DNA from: Heliomicrobium gestii
Lineage (GTDB): Bacteria; Bacillota; Desulfitobacteriia; Heliobacteriales; Heliobacteriaceae
Direction of reading: 5' to 3'
Assembly (NCBI RefSeq): GCF_009877435.1
Contig: NZ_WXEX01000008.1
Span: 62,001 to 126,000 of the forward strand
DNA length: 64,000 bases
The stretch's first letter is position 1. Each line of letters starts with the position of its first letter. The position numbers were made by a program, and so were the translations under genes. Of the stretch, positions 44,555 to 54,043 are shown one piece after another. A model generated the notes under the pieces. That model searched no databases and was not told the DNA's origin. It saw nothing but the letters and a program-made list of their open reading frames with translations.

Positions 44555-46297
44555 TCAGATGCGAATGTTCAGACGCCCCGGCTCACGGACCTGATTCCCA
44601 TCGTTCGGCGCCGGACGCAAGTCAACGGGCGCCCCGACCCGCCAGTTTGCGCCGCCAAGATGAAATCCCTGTTCAGCCATCGCTTGCTGCAAGTCCGGCC
44701 AAGCCGACTTTCCCGCTTCCATCACAGCAGGTTCGGCCACAGTCACCCTGCTCTGGACCTCCTTGCGCAACACAGCCAGTTCAATCGTGACAAATCCGAG
44801 GTTCTCTGTATCCAGGACAAGGGCCATCCGAACATTCTCCGGATCGAGGGTGCGGTTTTTTCCGTCCTTATAAACACGGAGTTGACCGTTCCCTTCCTTG
44901 CCCCCAGCCAAGCGGTAGGGGATGGAGAAGGACAGGTAATCATTGGCCCCCTGGGTTCCCTTGTCCAGACCCTGCAACACCTGGTGCCCGGCCAACCGTT
45001 CCTCAATCGCCCCGCCTCGCGCCAGCAGATCTGCCGAGTCGGCAATATCGGCGCCCCGGTTCGTGAAAAAAGACTCCACCTCCCGAATCGCTCGAGAAAT
45101 CTGCTGGGTCAGCGAAGCGCCCCGGTCTTTCGCCGTCCCCTCCGTTGTTCCCTGGGCGGCTCCCTCCTCTGGCGCCTTGACGGTCGCCTTTTTCTCTGTC
45201 GTCGCTTTGTCCGTAACCGGTTTTTCTATCGCAGGTCGCTCTGCGGCAGCCTTCTCCGTCGTCATCCTGTCGATGGGGAACCGTTCCAGCGCTGATTTGA
45301 CAGACCGCTCCTTTGAGCCGGCTTCCGTCATCTCCTCAGCGCCGTTGAGGACCCTTCCTTTGACGTTTCCGCCTTCATCGCCGGACTCTTCAGACGCGGC
45401 TGCGCCTTCCTTTCCTGTGGACAGGTCAGAGACAAACAGGCGCACCGGTTTTTCCTGCCCCTTGCCGACGCTGTCAAGGGGCTCACCGGATGGGGACATC
45501 GCAGCCGCATTCGTTGTTTCCGTCGACGGGAGGGCTTTCGCCGCGCCAGAAAGGGAATCCCCTCGACCGTCCCGACCGCTTGCCGGCAGTTGACTTTCTA
45601 ACAGCCGTGCCAGCTTTTGCGCAAGCGCCTCTGCCGGATCATCCGATTCCGGCAGCGCCTGGGCCAGTTCCGCCTCCAACTGAAGCAACGCATCTGGGAC
45701 GGCTCCCCCTTGGACCTGCATCGCCTTTTTCGCGTCATGAATCCATTCCTGCAACCCTTGCAGGGGCGTGCCGGCAAAGGCCGATTGCACCATGCGCAGC
45801 GTTTCGGCATTCATGGGTGTTCCTGTCTTCAGGGCAAAGGCTGCCGTTTGGGCTGCTTGTTCGTCGACCTTGCCGAGCAACGCCATGCCACGGGCCGCCT
45901 GCTGGAAGTTTTCCCGCGTCAAACCCAGCATAGAGGCTGTCAGGGATTTCAGGATCATCCGGTTCTGGGGTGTATCGTCGATCCCGGCCTGTTTCAACAG
46001 GTTTGCTGCCCGATCGGCAGCGGCGTCACGGCTTTCCGGCGGCAGCAATCGAGCTTTTACCTGCCCCTCATCATGGCCTTGCACCTCCAACCGGATCTCC
46101 TCGCCGGGAGAAAGCGGGAAAGGTGACTGAAGGGTGAGCTTCTTGCCCTCCACATTCACCGCATAAGTGTCCTTGAGCAGCATCTCCAGCACCAGCCCAT
46201 TGACGATCGAACCAACCTTCCAGTTAGCTCCCTCTGTCCTGTTGCGCTGTTCCATGCCAGAGAGCAACGCCCGTAACAGCACCTGGCTGATATCCAT
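44555..46297 (-). CDS. FliK-like hook-length control protein (YlqG position)
   Basis: The 580-residue protein has a structured N-terminal third, a long low-complexity Ala/Glu/Lys/Thr-rich middle (about 255-395, with repeated 'T/AEKx' units such as TEKAAAERPAIEKPVTDKAT), and a C-terminal Flg_hook-like domain (YLSFSIPYRLAGGKEGNGQL, LVLDTENLGFVTIELAVLRK). A flexible ruler plus a switching domain is the plan of FliK. It lies between rnhB and the FlhB-like gene, away from the main flagellar cluster, so it may be a second FliK paralogue. Specific role is inferred. Confidence 0.75.
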   Translation of the reverse strand: MDISQVLLRALLSGMEQRNRTEGANWKVGSIVNGLVLEMLLKDTYAVNVEGKKLTLQSPFPLSPGEEIRLEVQGHDEGQVKARLLPPESRDAAADRAANLLKQAGIDDTPQNRMILKSLTASMLGLTRENFQQAARGMALLGKVDEQAAQTAAFALKTGTPMNAETLRMVQSAFAGTPLQGLQEWIHDAKKAMQVQGGAVPDALLQLEAELAQALPESDDPAEALAQKLARLLESQLPASGRDGRGDSLSGAAKALPSTETTNAAAMSPSGEPLDSVGKGQEKPVRLFVSDLSTGKEGAAASEESGDEGGNVKGRVLNGAEEMTEAGSKERSVKSALERFPIDRMTTEKAAAERPAIEKPVTDKATTEKKATVKAPEEGAAQGTTEGTAKDRGASLTQQISRAIREVESFFTNRGADIADSADLLARGGAIEERLAGHQVLQGLDKGTQGANDYLSFSIPYRLAGGKEGNGQLRVYKDGKNRTLDPENVRMALVLDTENLGFVTIELAVLRKEVQSRVTVAEPAVMEAGKSAWPDLQQAMAEQGFHLGGANWRVGAPVDLRPAPNDGNQVREPGRLNIRI

Positions 46298-46300
46298 CGG

Positions 46301-46939
46301 TCAGCCCCCCTTTGGCTCGTTGAGGTGCACAAAGGTGACCCGGTGCAACGGACAGACGCCCCGCTCCAGGATGGCCGAACGGTGAGCCCGCGTGCCATAG
46401 CCTTTGTGCTGCTCAAAGCCATAGCCGGGAAACAGCGGTGCATAGCGCTCCATCAGCCCATCGCGAACCACCTTGGCGACGATCGAAGCGGCGGCGACCG
46501 GCGCAGCCAAGGCATCGCCGTCGACCAAAGCCTCCTGAATGCCTTCATATCGGGGAAGTTTTTGATTCCCGTCCACGATCAGGTAGTCGGGACGCAGACC
46601 CAACCGCTCGATCGCCAACGCCATCGCCCGAAAAGTTGACGGCACGATGCCGATCCGGTCGATCACCCGTGACGATATGATGCCTACCCCCCAGGCGAGT
46701 GACCGGCCTTTGATCACCTCTGCCAGCATTTCCCTCCGGGCAGGCGTCAATTTTTTGGAATCGTTCAATCCTTCGATGATACAGCCTGGCGGCAGGATCA
46801 CCGCCGCAGCCGCCACAGGTCCGGCCAATGGCCCCCGCCCCGCCTCATCGACACCGGCAATGACCTGAAAACCTTTCCCGTGCAGCAGCGATTCTCGCTC
46901 CATCCATAATTCCTTCAATAAAAGACTGCTCTTTGACAC
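46301..46939 (-). CDS. rnhB: Ribonuclease HII
   Basis: The 212-residue enzyme starts at a GTG 7 bases after GGAGG. The catalytic motif VIAGVDEAGRGPLAGPVAAA contains the DEG acidic pair, and further metal ligands lie in YLIVDGNQKLP and VDGDALAAPVAAASIVAKVV. RNase HII removes misincorporated ribonucleotides and RNA-DNA junctions. It is followed after 3 bases by the FliK-like gene, the ancestral rnhB-ylqG-ylqH order. Confidence 0.97.
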   Translation of the reverse strand: MSKSSLLLKELWMERESLLHGKGFQVIAGVDEAGRGPLAGPVAAAAVILPPGCIIEGLNDSKKLTPARREMLAEVIKGRSLAWGVGIISSRVIDRIGIVPSTFRAMALAIERLGLRPDYLIVDGNQKLPRYEGIQEALVDGDALAAPVAAASIVAKVVRDGLMERYAPLFPGYGFEQHKGYGTRAHRSAILERGVCPLHRVTFVHLNEPKGG

Positions 46940-47070
46940 GATCCATCCTCCGCTCTTCTGCGAATCTGGGTGGAAAGAGACGCCATGGTCCCCTGCGAAT
47001 CCCGCCTATATGTACCTTCCCTGCCAGACACACTACCTGTGACATCGGCTAAGGAACGGAGGGGCATCCC

Positions 47071-47925
47071 TTGAAGAGAGGTATTCGCAGATTCGCCCTG
47101 TTTCTCCTGTTTGGCCTCATGGCATATCTGTGGCTGCAACCGCTGCCCCTGGAACCGGATGAACAAACGCCGGCCCATTTCGGCACCTCCCCCAACAGCG
47201 CCGCAGGAAAATACGGCTGGGGTTTCGTTCGTTCCGAAAACGAAGTCCCCCCCTATGTGCCGGAGTGGCAAAAGGCATTGTTGAAAGAATACGGCGCCGC
47301 CTATCTGGGCGACAACAGCCGCAAATCGGTGGCGATCACCTTTGATATGGGCTATGAACTGGAAGGGGCCACCCCGCGCATCCTTGAAACCCTGGCCGCC
47401 TATAACGCCAAAGCGACTTTTTTCTTGGCCGGCCACTGGGTGAAGACACAGCCCGATCTGCTCCGGCGCATGGTCGCCGAGGGCCATACGGTGGCCAACC
47501 ACACCTGGAATCACCCCAGCCTGCCGGAGATCTCCACGGAAAAACTCACCGAAGAGATTCTCTCTTTACATCGTGGCATCCAGCAGGCCTCGGGAACGGA
47601 TTACCAGGCCAAATACCTGCGGCCCCCCAAAGGGGAATTCAGCCGCAAATCGCTGGAATCGACAAAAAACCTCGGTTACCGGACAATCTTCTGGAGCATC
47701 TCCTCCGTCGACTGGCTGCCCTCGTCGCGTCCTCAACAAGTCTATCAAGATGTGGTCAATCAACTCCACCCAGGCGCAATCATCCTGCTCCACGGCAATT
47801 CGAAAGCTGTTGTGGAAGCGCTGGAGGGCATCCTGAAGAACATTCAGGAACGAGGCTATGCGGTGGAAACGCTCGACCAACTCCTCCCGCCGCTGCCCGA
47901 AGCGACGATAGGCGAAAAGGGATAA
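47071..47925 (+). CDS. PdaA-type polysaccharide deacetylase
   Basis: The 284-residue protein is one of few plus-strand genes here. The TTG start follows GGAGG by 8 bases. A signal anchor at residues 5-23 (IRRFALFLLFGLMAYLWLQP) directs it across the membrane. The NodB-homology domain shows SVAITFDMGYELEGATPRIL, where PdaA proteins also replace the second Asp of the classic TFDD. It continues with VANHTWNHPSL (metal-binding His pair), YLRPPKGEFS and GAIILLHGNS. PdaA removes acetyl from N-acetylmuramic acid to form muramic delta-lactam of the spore cortex, which would imply sporulation; substrate is inferred from family. Confidence 0.88.
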   Translation: MKRGIRRFALFLLFGLMAYLWLQPLPLEPDEQTPAHFGTSPNSAAGKYGWGFVRSENEVPPYVPEWQKALLKEYGAAYLGDNSRKSVAITFDMGYELEGATPRILETLAAYNAKATFFLAGHWVKTQPDLLRRMVAEGHTVANHTWNHPSLPEISTEKLTEEILSLHRGIQQASGTDYQAKYLRPPKGEFSRKSLESTKNLGYRTIFWSISSVDWLPSSRPQQVYQDVVNQLHPGAIILLHGNSKAVVEALEGILKNIQERGYAVETLDQLLPPLPEATIGEKG

Positions 47926-47957
47926 ACCCAGGGAAAGGAAATCGATGATAAAAAAAA

Positions 47958-47980
47958 GCGCCCTTCGCGTGAAAGGGCGC
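47958..47980 (-). terminator. Terminator of the rbgA end
   Basis: The hairpin GCGCCCTT ... AAGGGCGC begins one base past the rbgA stop and is followed on the minus strand by eight T (complement of the A-run at 47950-47957). It may also end the plus-strand deacetylase transcript from the other side. Confidence 0.88.
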
Positions 47981-48838
47981 CTATTTCTGTTCTTCCGGCT
48001 TGTCCAGGGTGTATCGACCTAACTTGCCGGAGCGAAAATCGCCGAGCAATTGAATGGCCGCTTTTTCGCGATCGAGGACCCCGCCGGCGCCGAGAAAGCC
48101 CCGCCGGCGCGCCACCGCGTCCAGCCATTCCGCTTCGGAAACCGCTTCCGGTTGAAAGCCGTACCGCTCCGCCATCGCCTGAGGCGATTCCTCGGCGATA
48201 AACTGGAGGATAAACTGGGCCACCTCCTGCACCTGGACGACCAGGTCGCTGACAGCGCCGGTGGCAGACAGCTTGAAGCCGACGAGGGGATCTTCAAACT
48301 TCGGCCAGAGGATCCCGGGCGTATCGAGGAGTTCCATCTTTTGACCGATGCGCACCCACTGAGGGCCGCGGGTCACGCCGGGACGATCGGCGGTCACCGT
48401 CCTGCGCCGGCCGGCGAGGCGATTGATCAGCGACGATTTGCCCACGTTGGGGATGCCGACCACCATGGCCCGGAAGGCGCGGGGCCGCATCCCCCGTTGC
48501 TTCCACCGCTGGAGCAACGGTTCCAGTGTCTGCTCCACCAGCGGCGCGATCGCCCGGACACCTTCTCCGGTGGCCGCATCGATGGACAACGCCGGGATCG
48601 CCCTTTCCCGAAAGAAATCGATGAAACGCCGTGTCGCCGCCGGATCGGCCAAATCTGCCTTGTTCAACAAGACGACGCGAGGCTTTTCGCCAAGGATCCG
48701 GTCGATATCAGGGTTGCGACTGCTGAAGGGAATCCGGGCGTCCACCAATTCAAGGGCCAGATCCACCTTGGCCAGGTCTTCCGCCACCTGACGCCGCGCC
48801 CGGGTCATATGGCCGGGATACCATTGTATACCGCTCAA
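47981..48838 (-). CDS. rbgA: Ribosome biogenesis GTPase RbgA (YlqF)
   Basis: The 285-residue circularly permuted GTPase has G4 (VVLLNKADLADPA) before G1 (VVGIPNVGKSSLINRLAGRR) and G3 (ELLDTPGILWPK). The N-terminus (GIQWYPGHMTRARRQVAEDL) is diagnostic of YlqF/RbgA. It acts late in 50S subunit assembly. It lies 2 bases past the lepB stop region and ahead of rnhB in the conserved rplS-(lepB)-ylqF-rnhB order. Confidence 0.97.
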   Translation of the reverse strand: MSGIQWYPGHMTRARRQVAEDLAKVDLALELVDARIPFSSRNPDIDRILGEKPRVVLLNKADLADPAATRRFIDFFRERAIPALSIDAATGEGVRAIAPLVEQTLEPLLQRWKQRGMRPRAFRAMVVGIPNVGKSSLINRLAGRRRTVTADRPGVTRGPQWVRIGQKMELLDTPGILWPKFEDPLVGFKLSATGAVSDLVVQVQEVAQFILQFIAEESPQAMAERYGFQPEAVSEAEWLDAVARRRGFLGAGGVLDREKAAIQLLGDFRSGKLGRYTLDKPEEQK

Positions 48839-48840
48839 AC

Positions 48841-49410
48841 TCAGGCTCCTCCCAGCGTTCGCAGACGGTCAAAGGGCCAATAGAGGAATACCGCCTGACC
48901 AATCACATTATCCCTGGGCACAAATCCCCAAAAGCGGCTGTCTTCGGAGTGGTTTCGATTGTCTCCCAGCACGAAGAACTGGCCTTCCGGAACAGTGACC
49001 GGTCCGAAATCGCCCATGCGCAGCCCCTGAGGCAGGTATGATTCGGGAATGGGCTTATCATTGACGAGCACCTGACTGTTGCGAATCTGCACCTTCTCGC
49101 CTCCGACGGCAATCACCCGTTTGACAAAGTCACGGCTCGGATCGACAGGGTACCGGAAGACGATGATATTGCCCAGCTTCGGTTCAGAAAACCAGTAATT
49201 GACCTTGCTGACGATGATCCGGTCCAGGGGCATTAAGGTCGGTTCCATCGAACCGGAAGGGATATAAAAGGGTTGAAAGAGGAAAAAGCGGATCAGAAAA
49301 GCCAGCGCGACGGCCACCAGCACGGCTTCGGCCATCTCCCGGACAGGCGATTTCTGAGGCTTCTCCGTCTTTTGTAAGGCAGACTCCTCGGGCTGTCGAA
49401 TCTCCTCCAC
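48841..49410 (-). CDS. lepB: Signal peptidase I
   Basis: The 189-residue serine/lysine-dyad protease starts at a GTG after AGGAGGGG. The membrane anchor (AEAVLVAVALAFLIRFFLFQ) is at about residues 27-47. The catalytic Ser lies in IPSGSMEPTLMPLDRI and the Lys in SRDFVKRVIAVGGEKV; GDNRNHSEDSRFWGFVP is box E. It releases exported proteins from the membrane. Its place between rplS and rbgA is common in clostridia. Confidence 0.97.
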   Translation of the reverse strand: MEEIRQPEESALQKTEKPQKSPVREMAEAVLVAVALAFLIRFFLFQPFYIPSGSMEPTLMPLDRIIVSKVNYWFSEPKLGNIIVFRYPVDPSRDFVKRVIAVGGEKVQIRNSQVLVNDKPIPESYLPQGLRMGDFGPVTVPEGQFFVLGDNRNHSEDSRFWGFVPRDNVIGQAVFLYWPFDRLRTLGGA

Positions 49411-49458
49411 ACAACACCCCTCCTATTTCCATTATATACCATTAAATTCATAGACAAA

Positions 49459-49480
49459 AGGGACTGGCTTCCCAGTCCCT
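49459..49480 (-). terminator. Terminator after rplS
   Basis: The perfect 9-bp stem AGGGACTGG ... CCAGTCCCT is followed on the minus strand by TTTTGTC. It lies 12 bases past the rplS stop and before lepB, so the ribosomal-protein transcript may end or be attenuated here. Confidence 0.82.
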
Positions 49481-49491
49481 GAATACCAGTC

Positions 49492-49836
49492 CTACCGTTT
49501 GTCTCGAATCCGAGCCGCTTTGCCGGAAAGGCCGCGCAGGTAGTACAACTTGGCCCGGCGCACGCGTCCACGGCGCACAACCTCAATCTTGTCGAGGCGC
49601 GGGGAGTGAATGAGGAACGTCCGCTCTACGGCAACGCCGTAAGAGACGCGACGAACGGTGAAGGTCTCACTGAGACCGCCGCCACGGCGCTTGATGACGA
49701 TCCCTTCAAACAACTGGATCCGTTCCCGGTTGCCTTCCACAACCTTGACGTGCACCTTGAGGGTGTCGCCCGGTTTGAAATCGGGGATATCTTTACGCAG
49801 TTGTTCCGCTTCGATCTGGCGAATAATATCTTGCAT
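49492..49836 (-). CDS. rplS: Ribosomal protein bL19
   Basis: The 114-residue protein begins [20 protein letters not shown] after a GGAGG site. It contains the family segments [40 protein letters not shown] and [20 protein letters not shown]. bL19 sits at the 30S-50S interface. The open frame reaches further upstream (to 49920), but the ATG at 49836 fits the family and has the ribosome site. Confidence 0.98.
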   Translation of the reverse strand: MQDIIRQIEAEQLRKDIPDFKPGDTLKVHVKVVEGNRERIQLFEGIVIKRRGGGLSETFTVRRVSYGVAVERTFLIHSPRLDKIEVVRRGRVRRAKLYYLRGLSGKAARIRDKR

Positions 49837-50026
49837 CAATCTGTACCTCCTTCCGGCCCAGGCGTTCTTACCCCACCTTGTCTCATGGAGCAGCGGACCA
49901 CCCTTGCTCAGGGGGAACAACGTTCCCGCCTACAAACAAAAGTATTATATCATATAGGTTTTTTTCAGACAACAAAGAGTTTGCCAAAATCAGAAGAATT
50001 CTAACCATGTCGTCACGGTACGTTGA

Positions 50027-50650
50027 TTACTCTAACGACCCGGCCCCATCGCAGGGCGCCCTAAAATCGCCCTCAAACCAAGGTTCTCCCAGCAACCGGT
50101 CCAGGATGATCGCCGCCGCCGCCCGCACCGAGAGGTGGTTGTAGGGCCCCCGACCCCAGACAGGATAGAGGATGTAATCGGCCTTGGTCATCATCTCTCG
50201 CTCCATGCCGAAGCCGGTGCCGAAAAGCAACAGCCAGGGACCCTCTTCCGTGACAAACTTTTCCCGCATCTGCCGGTAGCCGACAGAATGGTCATAGATC
50301 CGGGCATCGGTCGTGATCACCTTGGGCCGCCGTCCCTCTTTTTCCTCGATGGCGGTCATGGCTTCTTCCAGCGTCGCCGTCACCTTAAGCCGTTCGAGGG
50401 CTTCCTTGCGATCGGGATTGTACTCAGCGCCATACCCCTCCATCCAGTAGCGAAGGATCTCGCCGACCAAGCGCTGCTGGGCCTGGTGGGGATGAATGAC
50501 GAAGTAACCGGCCACATCGTAGGTGGTGGCGCTGCGGGAGATATCGTGGAGATCGAGATTCGTGACCGATGTGGCGATGACATCCATCCGTTTGTTGTAG
50601 ACGGGATGATGGACAAGACCGATATACAGACGCACATCCTGCAGGTTCAC
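50027..50650 (-). CDS. SPOUT-fold RNA methyltransferase-like protein
   Basis: The 207-residue protein begins at a GTG that overlaps the trmD stop (GTGA). It contains [20 protein letters not shown], a [20 protein letters not shown] strand-turn region and a C-terminal knot-like segment ([40 protein letters not shown]). This agrees with the Methyltrn_RNA_4 family of uncharacterised SAM-dependent RNA methyltransferases. Tight coupling to trmD and nearness to rplS and rimM suggest a role on tRNA or rRNA. Substrate unknown. Confidence 0.8.
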   Translation of the reverse strand: MNLQDVRLYIGLVHHPVYNKRMDVIATSVTNLDLHDISRSATTYDVAGYFVIHPHQAQQRLVGEILRYWMEGYGAEYNPDRKEALERLKVTATLEEAMTAIEEKEGRRPKVITTDARIYDHSVGYRQMREKFVTEEGPWLLLFGTGFGMEREMMTKADYILYPVWGRGPYNHLSVRAAAAIILDRLLGEPWFEGDFRAPCDGAGSLE

Positions 50651-51459
50651 GTGCGCGGTTCCCTCCCCCTGGCGCGTTTCTTCTTCGGCTTTTCCGGGAT
50701 TGCAACATCAAGGCCCAACTCGCCCAGCGCCTCAGCCAGCAAAACCTGATCATCAACGCTGAGGGGGCGCCCCATGAGCAGTTCCGGCCGGTTCTGGTAG
50801 GTTCGTTTAAAGGCCTCTTTCCGTCGCCAGCGCCGGATGGCTTCATGATGCCCGCTCAGCAGTTCCGCCGGCGCCTCCATCCCGCGAAACAGGGCCGGCT
50901 TGGTATACTGGGGATACTCGAGCAGGCCGTCGCTGAAAGACTCCTCCTCCGCTGAGGTGGCATCTCCCAGCGCCCCCGGCAGCAGGCGCGCCACAGCGTC
51001 GATGACCACCATGGCCGGCAATTCGCCGCCCGTCAGCACATAGTCGCCGATAGAGATCTCCTCATCGACCCAGGCCTGGCGCACCCGGTCATCGATCCCC
51101 TCATAGCGCCCGCAGATCAGCACCATCTGCTTCAAGGCAGAGAGTTCGCGCGCCTTAGCCTGGCTGAAGACAGCCCCTTGCGGCGTCAGCAGCGCCACCC
51201 GCGTCCGCGCGGGATCGCGTTGTTCAGGGGGGCCGCAGATCGCCGCCAGGGCGTCAAAAAAGGGCTGGGCGTTCATCACCATGCCGGCGCCGCCGCCGAA
51301 GGGGGTGTCATCAACGCGCCGGTGTTTATTCGTCGTATAGGCCCGCACATCGTGGGCCGTCACCGACAGGATCCCTTTCTCCCGCGCCCGCCCGATGATG
51401 CTGGCGTCCATCGGTCCCGTGAACATCTCCGGAAAAATCGTCAACACATCGATCTTCAT
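50647..51459 (-). CDS. trmD: tRNA (guanine-N1)-methyltransferase
   Basis: The 270-residue SPOUT enzyme has the N-terminal [20 protein letters not shown], the knot region [40 protein letters not shown], and the linker [20 protein letters not shown]. It makes m1G37 next to the anticodon, which prevents frameshifting. It lies 14 bases after rimM. The C-terminal tail is rich in Lys and Arg. Confidence 0.98.
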   Translation of the reverse strand: MKIDVLTIFPEMFTGPMDASIIGRAREKGILSVTAHDVRAYTTNKHRRVDDTPFGGGAGMVMNAQPFFDALAAICGPPEQRDPARTRVALLTPQGAVFSQAKARELSALKQMVLICGRYEGIDDRVRQAWVDEEISIGDYVLTGGELPAMVVIDAVARLLPGALGDATSAEEESFSDGLLEYPQYTKPALFRGMEAPAELLSGHHEAIRRWRRKEAFKRTYQNRPELLMGRPLSVDDQVLLAEALGELGLDVAIPEKPKKKRARGREPRT

Positions 51460-51473
51460 CGTATCGCCACCTG

Positions 51474-51989
51474 TCAGCGCAGCCCTTCCGGAAGCCGCAC
51501 CGTCATCGTTTCCGCGTCTAGATCAACCTTCAAGACGACCGACTTAAGGGCCGGGATTAGCACATCTCCAGGCGTTGATGATTGGCGGACCACATAGACA
51601 TCGTTGCTGCCCGTCTCCAGGATTTCCACGATCTGACCGAGTTTTTCCCCCGCTTCCGTGAAAACCGACAGCCCCTCCAGTTGAAAATGGTAGTAGCTGT
51701 CCGCTTCCGGCGGCGGCACTTCCTCGACAGGAATCGTCAAGTAACAACCCTTGAGACGCTCCGCCTGGTTCATATCGCCAATCTCCTGAAAATCAACGAT
51801 GACCACCTTCTTCATGAGGTGAGCGCCGGTGATCGTCAACACCTCAGGCAACCCCTGCGTTGGCGCCTCCACAAAAACCCGTTTCAGTTCAAAAAACCGT
51901 GACGGTGTTTCCGTCAGCGGCCAAACGCGGACCTGTCCGCGCACCCCCTGGGTGTTCACGATCTGCCCCACCCGGACACGCTTCGCCAT
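51474..51989 (-). CDS. rimM: 16S rRNA processing protein RimM
   Basis: The 171-residue product begins [20 protein letters not shown], the family N-terminus. The C-terminal PRC-barrel domain shows [20 protein letters not shown], then [20 protein letters not shown]. RimM assists maturation of the 30S head near uS19. The frame continues upstream to 52079, but a terminator hairpin (52017-52042) intervenes and only the ATG at 51989 fits the family. Confidence 0.96.
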   Translation of the reverse strand: MAKRVRVGQIVNTQGVRGQVRVWPLTETPSRFFELKRVFVEAPTQGLPEVLTITGAHLMKKVVIVDFQEIGDMNQAERLKGCYLTIPVEEVPPPEADSYYHFQLEGLSVFTEAGEKLGQIVEILETGSNDVYVVRQSSTPGDVLIPALKSVVLKVDLDAETMTVRLPEGLR

Positions 51990-52016
51990 AACCGGCGGCC
52001 TCCCTATCAGAAGGGA

Positions 52017-52042
52017 AAAAGGGGGCTTTCGCCCCCTTTTTC
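52017..52042 (-). terminator. Terminator or attenuator between khpA and rimM
   Basis: The hairpin AAAGGGGGC-tttc-GCCCCCTTT is followed on the minus strand by TTTTTCCC. It lies between the khpA stop and the rimM start, 28 bases upstream of the latter. Since the genes otherwise form one operon, it may allow partial read-through. Confidence 0.8.
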
Positions 52043-52075
52043 CCTGCGTCTTACCCATTTTTTGATCCAAAAGAA

Positions 52076-52303
52076 TCAAAGGATTTCAACGAGGACACGC
52101 CGTCCATCCCTGGCGGCGGCCGCTTTGACCATCGTGCGGATGGCTTTGGCAATCTTGCCCTGTTTGCCAATCACCTTGCCCATATCTTCCGGAGCGACGC
52201 GAAGCTCGATGACGACCTGCTTGTCTGTCTCCGTCTGGGTCACCTGCACGGCCTCCGGTCGATCGACCAGGGCTTTGGCCAGAACCTCTACCAACTCTTT
52301 CAC
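52076..52303 (-). CDS. khpA: KH-domain RNA-binding protein KhpA (YlqC)
   Basis: This 75-residue single KH domain has the GxxG loop in MGKVIGKQGKIAKAIRTMVK. It starts at a GTG following GGGGAGG. KhpA pairs with KhpB/Jag in RNA binding that affects cell elongation in other Firmicutes. It lies between rpsP and rimM, the conserved place. Confidence 0.95.
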   Translation of the reverse strand: MKELVEVLAKALVDRPEAVQVTQTETDKQVVIELRVAPEDMGKVIGKQGKIAKAIRTMVKAAAARDGRRVLVEIL

Positions 52304-52342
52304 GTGGGTACCTCCCCACTGGACATTCCCCGATGGACGAGA

Positions 52343-52615
52343 TTAGGCTTGCGCTTTTTTCTCTGCCCACTTGTCCAGGATCCCAGCCTTGTTCAACAAG
52401 GCCTTGACGGTATCCGAAGGTTGCGCCCCGCTGGCCAGCCACTTGATCGCTTTTTCTTCATCGATCTGCAGAATGGCCGGTTCTTTGGTGGGGTTGTAGT
52501 AACCAATCTCTTCAATAAAACGCCCATCCCGGGGAGAGCGGGAGTCGGCGACAACGACCCGGTAGAAGGGAGCTTTTTTCATACCCAGGCGTTTGAGACG
52601 AATGCGAGTTGCCAA
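52343..52615 (-). CDS. rpsP: Ribosomal protein bS16
   Basis: The 90-residue product starts at a TTG, 8 bases after a perfect AAGGAGG, giving [20 protein letters not shown]. Further family segments are [20 protein letters not shown] and [20 protein letters not shown]. An in-frame ATG six codons upstream overlaps that ribosome site and is rejected. It is a primary 30S assembly protein. Confidence 0.97.
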   Translation of the reverse strand: MATRIRLKRLGMKKAPFYRVVVADSRSPRDGRFIEEIGYYNPTKEPAILQIDEEKAIKWLASGAQPSDTVKALLNKAGILDKWAEKKAQA

Positions 52616-52672
52616 GAATATCACCTCCTTCAAAGAGTTTGCCCTGTTGCCTATCTTTACGCAAGAAAGACC

Positions 52673-54043
52673 TTACTTCATAAAGGGCATCCGAAACATG
52701 CCCTTCTTGCCGCCGGGGCCTTTGCCCGGCCCCTTGCCGCCGCGCATATCGGCAAACTGCTTGAAGAGCTTGCGCGTCTGTTCAAAGGTCTTGAGTAGAT
52801 TGTTCACCTGCTGGACCGATGTGCCAGAGCCACGGGCAATGCGCCGTTTCCGGCTGTCCTTGAGGATCTGCGGGTTGTTGCGCTCCTCCGGCGTCATCGA
52901 GAGGATGATCGCCTCGACGTGCTTCATGTCTTTGTCATCGATCTGCACGTCTTTGAGAGCCTTCATCTTATTCATGCCCGGCAGCATGCCCATCAGTTGA
53001 TCCAGGGGACCCATCTTTTTCATCTGCTGGATCTGAGACAGGAAATCTTCCAAGGTGAACTCGGCCTTGCGCAAACGCTGTTCCAAATCCTTGGCCATCT
53101 GGGCGTCCATATTGGCCTGCGCCTTCTCGATCAGGGTCAGCACGTCGCCCATGCCCAAGATGCGGGAGGCCATTCGGTCGGGATGGAAGGGTTCCAAGGC
53201 GTCCGGTTTTTCTCCCATGCCGGCGAATTTGATCGGGCAACCGGTGACCGCCTTGACCGACAGGGCCGCGCCGCCCCGGGCGTCGCCATCCAGCTTGGTC
53301 AGGATCACCCCGTCCAGGCCCAGTTGTCCATGGAAGGATTCGGCCACATTGACGGCATCCTGACCGGTCATGGCGTCGACGACGAGAAGGATCTCATGAG
53401 GCCGCACAGAGGACTTGATCGACTTCAGTTCATCCATCAACTCTTCATTGATGTGCAAACGGCCGGCTGTGTCCAGCAGGACGATGTCTCGGCCATGGGC
53501 CACCGCATGCTCCACAGCGCCTTTGGCGATATCGACGGGGCTGATTCCCGTGCCCATCGAGAAAACCGGCAGGTCCAACTGGTTGCCGAGAACCTGCAGC
53601 TGTTTGACCGCCGCCGGGCGGTAGATGTCACAGGCCGCCAGGAGGGGACGCCGCCCCTGCTTGCGCAAAAAAAGACCCAGTTTGGACACGGTCGTCGTCT
53701 TACCGGCGCCTTGCAGGCCGACGAGCATGACCACGGTTGGCGGTTTCGGCGACAAGGTCAACTTGGACGTGGTGCCTCCCATCAGGGAGACCAGTTCCTC
53801 ATAGACCACCTTGACGACCTGCTGTCCCGGCGTCAGGCTCTCCAGCACTTCCTGGCCGATCGCCCGTTCCTTGACGCGGGCCACAAAATCCTTGACCACT
53901 TTTAGACTGACGTCCGCCGCCAAGAGGGCCATGCGGACCTCACGCATCGCCTCGGCCACATCGGCCTCAGACACCTTCCCCTTGCCACGCAGCTTTTTGA
54001 AGGTGTTTTGCAGTTTTTCCGCCAGCCCCTCAAACATGGCCAT
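52673..54043 (-). CDS. ffh: Signal recognition particle protein Ffh
   Basis: The 456-residue SRP54 GTPase has an N-domain (FEGLAEKLQNTFKKLRGKGK), G1 VMLVGLQGAGKTTTVSKLGL, G3 LLDTAGRLHINEELMDELK, G4 ILTKLDGDARGGAALSVKAV, and a Met-rich M domain (MKKMGPLDQLMGMLPGMNKM) with a Gly/Lys-rich end. ATG 54043 lies 6 bases after GGGGGAG and overlaps the end of ylxM. Ffh binds signal sequences and meets FtsY at the membrane; ftsY lies 5 kb upstream. Confidence 0.98.
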   Translation of the reverse strand: MAMFEGLAEKLQNTFKKLRGKGKVSEADVAEAMREVRMALLAADVSLKVVKDFVARVKERAIGQEVLESLTPGQQVVKVVYEELVSLMGGTTSKLTLSPKPPTVVMLVGLQGAGKTTTVSKLGLFLRKQGRRPLLAACDIYRPAAVKQLQVLGNQLDLPVFSMGTGISPVDIAKGAVEHAVAHGRDIVLLDTAGRLHINEELMDELKSIKSSVRPHEILLVVDAMTGQDAVNVAESFHGQLGLDGVILTKLDGDARGGAALSVKAVTGCPIKFAGMGEKPDALEPFHPDRMASRILGMGDVLTLIEKAQANMDAQMAKDLEQRLRKAEFTLEDFLSQIQQMKKMGPLDQLMGMLPGMNKMKALKDVQIDDKDMKHVEAIILSMTPEERNNPQILKDSRKRRIARGSGTSVQQVNNLLKTFEQTRKLFKQFADMRGGKGPGKGPGGKKGMFRMPFMK

